Shown piece after piece: positions 7,025 through 13,463 of a DNA stretch of 13,463 bases. This stretch comes from Planctomycetota bacterium (GTDB taxonomy: Bacteria; Planctomycetota; UBA1135; UBA2386), in assembly GCA_020425885.1 (NCBI GenBank), contig JAGQRA010000795.1, positions 1-13,463 on the forward strand, in the 5' to 3' direction. Each line of letters starts with the position of its first letter. The stretch's first letter is position 1. Below the pieces are notes generated by a model, which saw nothing but the letters and a program-made list of their open reading frames with translations, searched no databases and had not been told where the DNA came from. Made by a program: the position numbers and the translations under genes.

Positions 7025-10000
7025 TCAGCGCCCAGCGACCGAGAGGTCGGTCACGGTGAGGGTCATGGCGACGTAGTTCGGCAGGCCGATGCCGAAGTAG
7101 CGCCAGCGTTCGGGCGGCTCTTTGCTGCCGGGCACCGAGCGCGCCAGACGTGCCGTGAACGAATCGCCGCCGTCGACCGTGACGGTGGCGACGTACTCCT
7201 CGGCGGTGGCGACGAACCGCAGCCGGCACGAGGTGTCCTGCGGGATCCTCGCCTCGATCTCGGGCTCGGGCGCCATCTTCCGAATCGAGTAGTCGCCGTC
7301 ATGACGGGCGATGGAGATGCCGCCGCTGCGGAGCAGGCAGACGACCGCGCGATCGAAGATCGAGAATCCCGGCTGGGTACCCAGCCGCAGCGAGAAGGCA
7401 CGCTCGACCGCGTAGTGCCGCCGGTATGTGAAGCCGAGTTCGACCTCGAAGCGGTCGCTGCGAAGGTCGATCGGATGCCACAGCATCATCACCGGTGAGT
7501 AGCTGCCGCCGAAGCCGGACAGCTCGATGTCGCCGCCGACGATCCGGCCGCGCTCGCCTTCGGTCAGCGGTTCCTGGAACGGCCCCGAGATCGACACCAG
7601 CCGCCACGGCGAAGGTGCGATCGGGAACGGACCGTCCGACAGCGATGGCAGCTGCAGACGCGACAGTCCGGTCGGCACCACCGGCAATCGACGTCGCACC
7701 AGGCGGATGCCGATGTCATCGGCCGGCGCGTCGTGCAGATAGGCCTGCTGCGCCGACAGCATCAAGTCCTCGGCGCTGACCGTGAAGGTCGAACCGCCGC
7801 GGACCAGGAACTGCTTGGTGCCGAGTTCGCGCGTCGGTTGCAGCGGCAGACAGACCTCGCGCACCGAGCCGGCTAGGTCGCGCACGCCGAACGGCGAGAC
7901 ATCCTGCTCGGGCGATCGCCCGAGGATCAATGCCTGGGTGTCGTCGACGCTCGACCAGTAGTTCTGCGAGAAGCGCCAGTCGTGCACCTCCCCCCACGGG
8001 TAGGAGCGACCGTCGGCGCCGCTGCCGGCACGGCGCCATTCGTCGGGCGTCGGCAGGCTGGCGTAGAAGCCGGAGTCGGTTTCGAACTCGAGTTGGTTGC
8101 GGCCGGACAGCACGGCGAGGATGTGCTCCCAGCGGATGTGCTTGAGAACCTGGGCGCCGCGTTCGTTCTCCGATCCGGGCTCCGGCAGTTGCACCGGCAC
8201 GGGCGCCGGCAGGTCGGCGATGTGCAGGCCGTCGACATCCGCGAATCGCAGCTCGCGTTCTCCGATCAGGAAGCCGTCGTGCCAACGCAGCTCGTCGCGG
8301 TCCGCGGCCCAGACGCGGCGCCGATCGAAGGCGACGCCGTAGCCGGCATGGATCTGGCGATAGCCGGCGCCGATGACCTCGGGTCGCAGGAACTCGAGCG
8401 CGATCGCGCGTTCGCCTGCGGACTGCACCGCGCCGCGACGCAGCAGCCACGGCAGGGTGATGGCGGCATGGCCGTCGAGGCTGGCGCGCAGCGCGTAGTT
8501 GCCTTCCTCCGCCGCGACGGTCGCCGGCGTCGAACCGAGGTCCACGGTCGAAGGATCATCGATCTCGGCGTAGGTCGAACGCCCGTCCTGCAGCTCGACC
8601 TGCGGGCACAGCCAGAGACGGGCATGGCCCAGGGGGCACGTCACGCGCAACGTTCCGATCCGATCCAGCAGTGCCTCGTGGGCACCGACGTCGACGCGCG
8701 CCAGACGCTGTTGCCAGCGCTCGATGGAATCGCGCCGCAACGCGACGCCGCCGCCGTCGAGGAGCCGGCGCAGCTGGCCGGCCAGCAGGTCGGCATAGCG
8801 CGCACGCGCGCCGACATGGTCGGGGTCGAGCGCCAGGCAACTCTCGAGCGCGTTCTCGATCTCGGCCTCGAGGCGGGTGCGTTCCTCACCGAGCTGCCGC
8901 AGCTCGATGCCGAGCGTGCCGAGACCCTGGCGCAGCACCTCGCTCGGCGTCCGTCGCCGCAGCTCGGCGATGCGCCGCTCACCAGCGGCGAGCTGTCGCA
9001 CCACCTCGTCGCGCCGGTGCACTCCGGCATCGATCGCAGCGAGCCGCTCCTCGATGGCGCGCGCCGGCAGCATGGCGCCGAACCACAGCGCCGCCGCGGC
9101 GAACGCCAGCAGCGAGAACGTGGCCACCGCCGCCAGCAGTCGATGGTTACGCAACCAGATCGCGACGCGGCGCGTCAGACCGGGCGGTCGGGCGCGCACC
9201 GGCCTGAACTCGAGGAAGGCGTCGAGATCGGCGGCGAACTCGGCGGCGCTGGCGTAGCGGCGCGAACTCTCGGCGGCCATCGCCACGGCGCAGATGTTCT
9301 CGAGATCGCGCGGGATGGTCGGATCGACGGCGCGCAGCCGCACGGCATCGCCGCGCACGATGCGGGTCATCGTCTCGTGCCGCGTGTCCGCCGCGTACGG
9401 CGGTCGCCCGGACAGGCACTCGTAGAGCGTCACACCGAGGCCGTAGACGTCGGTGCGCGCCGTGATCGGCCCGTGGCTCCTGGTCACCTGCTCGGGCGCC
9501 ATGTAGTCCGGCGTGCCGACGGCGTCGCTCGTCAGCGTCAGGTGCGAGTCGCCCTCGACGAAGCTGGCGAGGCCGAAGTCGAGCAGCATCGCGAGGCCGT
9601 GTTCGTCGACCAGCACGTTGCCGGGTTTGACGTCGCGATGCACGGCGCCGTGTTCGTGGGCGTGCTGCAGCGCCAGCGCCAGATCGCGGATCATCGTCGC
9701 GATCGCCCGCACGTCGCCGCGCAGCTCGCCCGCCTGCAGCACCGCGCGCAGGGTACGGCCGGCGATCCGCTTCATCGCGTAGAACGGCGTCTCGCCATGC
9801 AGGTCGGCCGACAGGATCGGCACGATGTGCGGATGGTCGAGTCGGCCGACGACCTCGACCTCGCGGGCGAAGCGTTGCCGCGCGGTTTCGGAGCCGAACG
9901 CGCCGCGCAACAGCTTGACGGCCACGGTGCGGCCCGGAACCGATGTCTGCTCGGCCTCGTAGACGACACCCATGCCGCCGCGGCCGAGCTCGCGGCCGAG

Positions 10001-10153
10001 GCGGTAGTCGCCGATCTCACGGCCGGTCAGGCCACCGCTGCCCTCGAGCCACTGCACGACCCCGGCCAGGGCCTGCCTTCCCACCTCGTCGCCGAAGCCG
10101 GAGAGGGCCCGGCGCAGAGCGGTCTCGGAGCTATCGTCACGGGCGGCGGGCAC
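7025..10153 (-). CDS. Membrane Ser/Thr protein kinase with FGE-like sensor domain
   Basis: A 1042-residue protein started by GTG at 10153; an in-frame stop lies four codons upstream. Residues about 50-318 are a Hanks-type kinase with all key motifs: GRGGMG loop (57-62), VAVK Lys80, HRD Asp174 with KPGN (176-179), DFG (192-194) and MAPEQ (218-222), so it should be active. A transmembrane helix at about 338-361 is followed by a helical, likely coiled-coil stretch (about 365-435). A PEGA-like beta segment lies at about 500-565. An FGE-sulfatase/SUMF1-like domain spans about 575-820, with PTPDEW, YPWG, FGVRDLAGSVREV, VRGGS and DDIGIRLVRR. A beta-rich, lectin- or LamG-like C-terminus occupies about 845-1042. 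The kinase is cytoplasmic and the rest is predicted outside. The FGE-like part lacks the paired catalytic Cys before its final GIR strand, suggesting a binding role. It forms an operon with the downstream sigma gene. Confidence 0.93.
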   Translation of the reverse strand: MPAARDDSSETALRRALSGFGDEVGRQALAGVVQWLEGSGGLTGREIGDYRLGRELGRGGMGVVYEAEQTSVPGRTVAVKLLRGAFGSETARQRFAREVEVVGRLDHPHIVPILSADLHGETPFYAMKRIAGRTLRAVLQAGELRGDVRAIATMIRDLALALQHAHEHGAVHRDVKPGNVLVDEHGLAMLLDFGLASFVEGDSHLTLTSDAVGTPDYMAPEQVTRSHGPITARTDVYGLGVTLYECLSGRPPYAADTRHETMTRIVRGDAVRLRAVDPTIPRDLENICAVAMAAESSRRYASAAEFAADLDAFLEFRPVRARPPGLTRRVAIWLRNHRLLAAVATFSLLAFAAAALWFGAMLPARAIEERLAAIDAGVHRRDEVVRQLAAGERRIAELRRRTPSEVLRQGLGTLGIELRQLGEERTRLEAEIENALESCLALDPDHVGARARYADLLAGQLRRLLDGGGVALRRDSIERWQQRLARVDVGAHEALLDRIGTLRVTCPLGHARLWLCPQVELQDGRSTYAEIDDPSTVDLGSTPATVAAEEGNYALRASLDGHAAITLPWLLRRGAVQSAGERAIALEFLRPEVIGAGYRQIHAGYGVAFDRRRVWAADRDELRWHDGFLIGERELRFADVDGLHIADLPAPVPVQLPEPGSENERGAQVLKHIRWEHILAVLSGRNQLEFETDSGFYASLPTPDEWRRAGSGADGRSYPWGEVHDWRFSQNYWSSVDDTQALILGRSPEQDVSPFGVRDLAGSVREVCLPLQPTRELGTKQFLVRGGSTFTVSAEDLMLSAQQAYLHDAPADDIGIRLVRRRLPVVPTGLSRLQLPSLSDGPFPIAPSPWRLVSISGPFQEPLTEGERGRIVGGDIELSGFGGSYSPVMMLWHPIDLRSDRFEVELGFTYRRHYAVERAFSLRLGTQPGFSIFDRAVVCLLRSGGISIARHDGDYSIRKMAPEPEIEARIPQDTSCRLRFVATAEEYVATVTVDGGDSFTARLARSVPGSKEPPERWRYFGIGLPNYVAMTLTVTDLSVAGR
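7037..7052 (-). promoter_or_regulatory. Hairpin just upstream of the sigma-factor TTG start
   Basis: GACCGA (7037-7042) and TCGGTC (7047-7052) form a perfect 6-bp stem with a 4-base loop inside the last codons of the kinase gene. In the mRNA it ends 14 bases before the proposed TTG start of the sigma gene. That position could restrain ribosome access until the kinase has been translated, in line with coupled expression. It is also a coding sequence, so selection on structure is unproven. Confidence 0.28.
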
Positions 10154-10180
10154 CCGCAGAGTCTAGCTGGACATTACCGA

Positions 10181-10354
10181 TCACGCCGCGGATGCCGTTG
10201 CTGGACGCCAGGACTCGACATTGGCGCGCAATGGGATGCTGCCGTAGGGCGTGACCTGGATGTGGCCGCACTCGCCGGATGGTGTGGCCCCGGGTCCGGG
10301 CAGCAGGACCCGGTAGCTGCCGGTGCCGGACCGCGTGATCGATGGCGTGCGACA
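10181..10354 (-). pseudogene. C-terminal remnant of a secreted-type protein gene
   Basis: The minus frame ending in TGA at 10181-10183 encodes about 57 residues that read like real protein: SGTGSYRVLLPGPG, then GECGHIQVTPYGS, then IPLRANVESWRP. The pattern (SYRV strand, Gly/Pro turn, HIQVTPYG strand, VESW strand) looks like the last beta strands of an extracellular domain, and third positions are nearly all G or C. There is no in-frame start: going upstream it changes to Cys/Arg-rich text at about 10345 and then enters the palindromic repeats. I infer a gene whose 5' part was lost, leaving this stub 27 bp upstream of the kinase start. A chance open frame remains possible. Confidence 0.45.
10290..10313. 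repeat. Perfect 8-bp inverted repeat inside the gene remnant
   Basis: CCGGGTCC (10290-10297) and GGACCCGG (10306-10313) are exact reverse complements around an 8-base loop. It is the strongest hairpin I found in the window. It overlaps codons of the remnant (RVLLPGPG), so it may be incidental. It could also affect either divergent transcript. Confidence 0.4.
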
Positions 10355-10367
10355 CCGAACACGATCG

Positions 10368-10430
10368 CATGTTGGTTCCGTGCCTGGCACCGTAGCAACA
10401 TGTTGGTTCCGTGCCTGGCACCGAAACAAC
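10368..10430. repeat. Tandem pair of imperfect palindromes (REP-like)
   Basis: An identical 25-base unit, CATGTTGGTTCCG followed by TGCCTGGCACCG, occurs at 10368-10392 and again at 10399-10423, offset by 31 bp. Each centres on GTGCC-T-GGCAC. Extended, the second copy is a 29-bp imperfect palindrome (10402-10430) with 12 of 14 arm positions paired; the first (10371-10399) pairs 11 of 14. The junction CAACATGTTG (10396-10405) is itself a perfect palindrome. Paired palindromes in intergenic DNA are the usual form of REP elements mobilised by RAYT transposases, but no such gene is in the window. A paired operator for the adjacent sigma gene is the alternative. Confidence 0.8.
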
Positions 10431-10483
10431 ACTTCGCTGCATCCGATCCCGGCTGGCGGGAGTTGACCGGACGGAGCTTCCTG

Positions 10484-13411
10484 ATGACATCGTTCTCCTT
10501 CGACCTCGAGCAGCACGTAGCCCGACACGGGGCGGCGTTGAAGCGGCTCGCGTCGGCGCTGCTGGGCGATCCTGCCGCCGCCGACGACGTCGTGCAGGAG
10601 GCCTGGCTCCGGGCCGTGCGGCGACCGCCGCGGCACGAATCGGCCATCGGCGGCTGGCTCTCGACCCTGGTGAAGAACGCCGCCGGCAGCTGGCGCCGCG
10701 ACGAGTCCCTGCGCTCGCGGCGACAGGATGAGGTCGCTCGGCAGCGCTGCACGATCGAGGATCACGCCGCGACCATCGCCCGCGAGGAACAGGCGCGGCT
10801 GCTGATCGCCGCGATCGCCGCACTCGAGCCGCCGTACCGCGATGCCATCTGGCAGCGCTACTTCGAAGGTCTCCGACCGCGCGACATGGCGCGGGTGAGC
10901 GGCGAACCGCTGGCGACGATCAAGAGCCGCCTGCGGCGCGGACTGCAGCTGTTGCGGGCGAAGCTGGGCACGGAAGTGGAATCGGATTGGCGCCCGGCGA
11001 TGGCGATGGCGTTCGGGTTGGAGGTAGCAGCTACGGGAGCGATGCTGATGACTGCGTGGGTGAAGGTGATCGCGGTGGTGATCGTTCTCGGTGCCGGGCT
11101 GCTGTTGTGGACGAGCACCGCCGGGCTCGATCACGATCCGAAACCGGAAGAGGACCGGGTCGCCAAGACGTCGACGGCGGCGGGCGCTGACTTCGGTCAG
11201 GAAGCCGCAGGCGTGCGAAGTGACCCGGTTGCCACGACGCGGGAGGCCGCGTCGGAGGCAACGGCAGAGGCGAACCCGAAACCGGCGCGCATCACTGGGC
11301 GCGTGCTCGACGCCGAGGCCGGGTTGCCGCTGGCCGCGGCGGAGGTCCGCCTGACGACTTCGTACGTGCTCTTCGGCGTGCCCGAGGACCTGACGACTCG
11401 GACCGATGTCGACGGCAGGTTCGAACTCGCGTTCGCGGCGAGCGATCAGAGCGCGAGGGTGATCGTCGGCCGCGCCGACGCCGCAACCGCGATCGCCGAC
11501 CTGAGCGCGATGAAGCCGGGCCAGGTCGATGACCTCGGCGAGGTGAGGCTGCGACGAGGGCGGGCGCTGCGGGGACGGTTCGTCGACGAGTCGGGCGCGC
11601 CGGTAAGAGCGGATCTGGCCCTGACGGCGTCGTTCACTCCGGCGCAGCGGGCCGGCGCGTGGCAGGAGTTCGGCATCCGGACGGGACCGACTCAAGGCGA
11701 GGACACGTTCGTGACGACCGGAGCCGTGCCGTTCGGGCCGTGCGGCCTGGCCGTCAGCCATGGTGCCCACGAACTCGTGGCGCCGAAGCGGATCACCGTG
11801 GGCGAACAGGAGCCCGAGGAACTCGTCGTCGTCGTGCGACCTCGTCCCGGGATTCGCGGAACGGTCGTCGACGAACTCGGCAACGCGCTCGCCGGCATCG
11901 GCCTGTCGACGCGTGGCAACAACACCGTGGAAGTGACGACGGCCGCCGACGGCAGCTTCGAGCTGCTGCGTCGACACCCGTCTGAGGATCCGTCGACAAG
12001 GCTGTTCGTCGCCGACGTCGGCCCCTGCGACCCGCACCCACCGATCGATGACGTCGCCTGGGGCACGCATGGTCTTCGCATCGCGCTGCGGCGTTCGACC
12101 TCGGTGGCGATCGAGGTCGTCGATGGCGATGGGGCGGCGATCGAGGGTTTCGGCGTCGTCGTCGATCGGCCGGGCTGGCCGCTGGCGGCGCGGGCCATCG
12201 TGCGCCAGCAGGGCATCCACGCCGCTGGCAGACTCGTCGTCGAAGGCGTGGTGCACGGACGGACCTCGCTCCGCATCGTACCGACGGAAGAGAAGTGGAC
12301 ACCGAGCCGACCGATCGCCATCGGCGGACAGGTTCCGTTGCGGATCGTGTTGCAACGCCGCGTGCAGTCAATCGTCCGAGTCTGCGCGGCTGGCGAACCG
12401 ATCGGTTCGGCGGTCGTCGACCACCTCGACGAGACCAGCAACCTGCGGGCGTCGAACACGACGGCAATCACGGATGCGCAAGGCTTCGCGACCCTGTGGC
12501 GGGATGTCGGGCCGGAGACGCGAGCCTTGCGAGTGACAGTGACGGGCCGACCACCGCTGACCGTGCGACCCGTGCTGTTCCCGGGCGATGGTCCACCGCT
12601 GCAGATCGACCTCCCCGCCGTCGGGCGGATCATCGGGCGCGTCGCGTTGCGCGGTCGCGACCGCCAGGACGTGTTGCTACGACTGCCGGGCTGGCCGGCG
12701 GAGCAGCTGCGGCATCCCGACGGCGACGGCACGTTCGCTTCGGCGCCGGTGTTCGTCGGCGAGTACGTCGTCGCGCTGCAACTGCGGATCGGCGGTCGCT
12801 TCATCCCGATTCCCGGGCTGCAACGCAAGGTCGTGGTCGTCGACGCGGACGCGACGACGGTCGACTTCGATCTGTCGGCGATCGCCGCCGCGCGCGCCCG
12901 TGGCCGCGTGCTCTCCTCCGGAGCGCTGCCGGAAGGGCTCACCGTCGACTTCCACGAGACCGGCAGCCTGCAGGTGCTGGGGTCGTCGGTCGTCGGCGCC
13001 GACCGGACGTACTCGATCGATGGCCTCGTGGCCGGAGAGTACCGGGCAGCGTTCCGCCTGCCGCCCGCGGCGCCGGGGCTGGTGCCGGCCTTCGTCGGCG
13101 ACGCGTTCGTCTTGATCGGCGGCGACAACATCGTCGCCGACCTGACGTTCGTCCGCCGCCGACTCACGCTGCGTTTCACCCGCCGCGACGGCAGCTCGGC
13201 CGCGAGCCTGCGCCTGCGGGCGCGATGCGGCGGCGGCATCTGGCCGCAGACGCTGTTCGCCCCGGTGTTCGACGGGCCGCTGGTGTTGGACCCGGCGCCG
13301 TCGCTGCCGATCGAATTCGGCTCCGGACTCGAAGGTGCGCCATGGAGCGCCCCGGTGCAGATGCCACAGGATCGCCGCGACAGCGAGGTCCTGATCGTGC
13401 TGCCTGGTTAA
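10484..13411 (+). CDS. Membrane-tethered ECF sigma factor fused to carboxypeptidase-regulatory-like domains
   Basis: A 975-residue protein from ATG 10484, with GGAG at 10473-10476 (7-base spacing). The open frame continues upstream to 7982, but that part is antisense to the kinase. Residues about 10-80 are sigma region 2 (ALLGDPAAADDVVQEAWLRA, then GGWLSTLVKNAAGSWRR) and about 101-162 region 4 (LEPPYRDAIWQRYFEG, then an HTH with GEPLATIKSRLRRGLQLL). One transmembrane helix lies at about 190-210 (WVKVIAVVIVLGAGLLLW). After an Ala/Glu/Thr linker (about 211-266), beta modules with carboxypeptidase-regulatory/Cna_B-like hallmarks follow: ITGRVLDAEAGLPLAAAEV...TDVDGRFEL (269-315) and IRGTVVDELGNALAGIGL...TAADGSFELL (457-495), with weaker ones around 357, 538, 628, 714 and 805. 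The sigma part would be cytoplasmic and the tail outside. No frameshift separates the two parts. Tail signalling or proteolytic release of the sigma part is inferred, not shown. Confidence 0.9.
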   Translation: MTSFSFDLEQHVARHGAALKRLASALLGDPAAADDVVQEAWLRAVRRPPRHESAIGGWLSTLVKNAAGSWRRDESLRSRRQDEVARQRCTIEDHAATIAREEQARLLIAAIAALEPPYRDAIWQRYFEGLRPRDMARVSGEPLATIKSRLRRGLQLLRAKLGTEVESDWRPAMAMAFGLEVAATGAMLMTAWVKVIAVVIVLGAGLLLWTSTAGLDHDPKPEEDRVAKTSTAAGADFGQEAAGVRSDPVATTREAASEATAEANPKPARITGRVLDAEAGLPLAAAEVRLTTSYVLFGVPEDLTTRTDVDGRFELAFAASDQSARVIVGRADAATAIADLSAMKPGQVDDLGEVRLRRGRALRGRFVDESGAPVRADLALTASFTPAQRAGAWQEFGIRTGPTQGEDTFVTTGAVPFGPCGLAVSHGAHELVAPKRITVGEQEPEELVVVVRPRPGIRGTVVDELGNALAGIGLSTRGNNTVEVTTAADGSFELLRRHPSEDPSTRLFVADVGPCDPHPPIDDVAWGTHGLRIALRRSTSVAIEVVDGDGAAIEGFGVVVDRPGWPLAARAIVRQQGIHAAGRLVVEGVVHGRTSLRIVPTEEKWTPSRPIAIGGQVPLRIVLQRRVQSIVRVCAAGEPIGSAVVDHLDETSNLRASNTTAITDAQGFATLWRDVGPETRALRVTVTGRPPLTVRPVLFPGDGPPLQIDLPAVGRIIGRVALRGRDRQDVLLRLPGWPAEQLRHPDGDGTFASAPVFVGEYVVALQLRIGGRFIPIPGLQRKVVVVDADATTVDFDLSAIAAARARGRVLSSGALPEGLTVDFHETGSLQVLGSSVVGADRTYSIDGLVAGEYRAAFRLPPAAPGLVPAFVGDAFVLIGGDNIVADLTFVRRRLTLRFTRRDGSSAASLRLRARCGGGIWPQTLFAPVFDGPLVLDPAPSLPIEFGSGLEGAPWSAPVQMPQDRRDSEVLIVLPG

Positions 13412-13420
13412 GGTGTCGCA

Positions 13421-13450
13421 ACGGTGCCTGGAACGAAAACAACACTCGCC
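13421..13450. repeat. Third, diverged copy of the intergenic repeat
   Basis: GTGCCTGG at 13424-13431 followed by AACGAAAACAACACTCGC matches the right half of the second palindrome upstream (GTGCCTGG then CACCGAAACAACACTTCGC at 10411-10437), in the same orientation, with one substitution and small insertions and deletions. It begins 10 bp after the stop of the sigma-fusion gene. The left arm is poorly conserved. The window ends 13 bp later, so a further unit may lie beyond. Confidence 0.6.
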
Positions 13451-13463
13451 TCGAGACTCGCCG

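Larger units (their letters stand above)
10154..10483. other. Divergent intergenic region between kinase and tethered-sigma genes
   Basis: This 330-bp stretch must hold the promoters of both the kinase-sigma operon (minus) and the sigma-fusion gene (plus). I could not identify confident -10/-35 elements. It contains an apparent C-terminal gene remnant on the minus strand (10181-10354), an 8-bp inverted repeat inside that remnant, a tandem pair of palindromic repeats (10368-10430), and GGAG at 10473-10476, seven bases before ATG 10484. Confidence 0.6.

Noticed and set aside
10368..10430. CRISPR-like array
   Set aside because: There are only two adjacent units, with a 6-base gap rather than unique spacers of about 30 bases, and no cas gene nearby.
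7982..10483. Possible N-terminal extension of the sigma-fusion protein
   Set aside because: The frame is open, but its sequence is antisense to the well-supported kinase. Sigma-like protein begins at ATG 10484, which has a good ribosome-binding site.
10355..12355. Minus-strand continuation of the remnant frame to 12355
   Set aside because: Beyond about 10354 the frame crosses the palindromic repeats and then runs antisense to the sigma-fusion gene with Arg/His-rich text. Only the last 57 codons look like protein.
11692..13239. Open minus-strand frame of 515 codons
   Set aside because: It is Ser/Arg/Pro/Thr-rich and antisense to the beta-module tail of the sigma fusion, which has consistent domain repeats.

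Overview
The window is strongly GC-rich, with codon third positions almost all G or C. It carries secreted or lipid-anchored propeller proteins, a membrane Ser/Thr kinase with a formylglycine-generating-enzyme-like (FGE-like) sensor domain next to an ECF-type sigma factor, and a second sigma factor fused to a transmembrane segment and carboxypeptidase-regulatory-like domains. That mixture is typical of Planctomycetota, probably a high-GC lineage with many 'giant gene' style secreted proteins. The assignment is inferred from gene content and style only; there is no rRNA or other marker gene here.

Layout. (1) 1-2021, minus strand: the first 673 residues of a lipoprotein with two putative-Ig (He_PIG-like) modules, one Ig-like module and at least eight kelch-type blades, cut by the left edge. 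(2) 2022-2212: divergent intergenic region with a 7-bp inverted repeat. (3) 2213-2656, plus: a small protein with two TFIIB-type zinc ribbons. (4) 2902-4320, plus: a secreted FG-GAP/VCBS-like repeat protein with a separate C-terminal module. (5) 4408-4953, plus: a small lipoprotein of unknown function. (6) 5063-6457, plus: a lipoprotein joining HEAT repeats to a ChaN/TraB/Tiki-superfamily domain. (7) 6471-10153, minus: an operon of membrane kinase followed by an ECF-type sigma factor, convergent with (6) across only 13 bp. (8) 10154-10483: an intergenic stretch holding what looks like the C-terminal remnant of a lost minus-strand gene and a tandem pair of palindromic repeats. (9) 10484-13411, plus: ECF sigma factor fused to a transmembrane helix and a roughly 765-residue extracytoplasmic tail. 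(10) 13412-13463: intergenic, with a third, diverged copy of the repeat.

How the genes may work together. The right half is a signalling locus: two membrane-linked transcription-control modules, a kinase plus soluble sigma factor and a membrane-tethered sigma factor, are transcribed divergently from one 330-bp region. The natural hypothesis is that envelope conditions are read by the kinase's FGE-like and lectin-like outer domains and by the tail of the tethered sigma factor, and that each controls a sigma activity. The left half encodes possible envelope or surface proteins, but nothing in the sequence shows they are targets of these sigma factors. No rRNA, tRNA, CRISPR array, transposase gene or phage gene was recognised.
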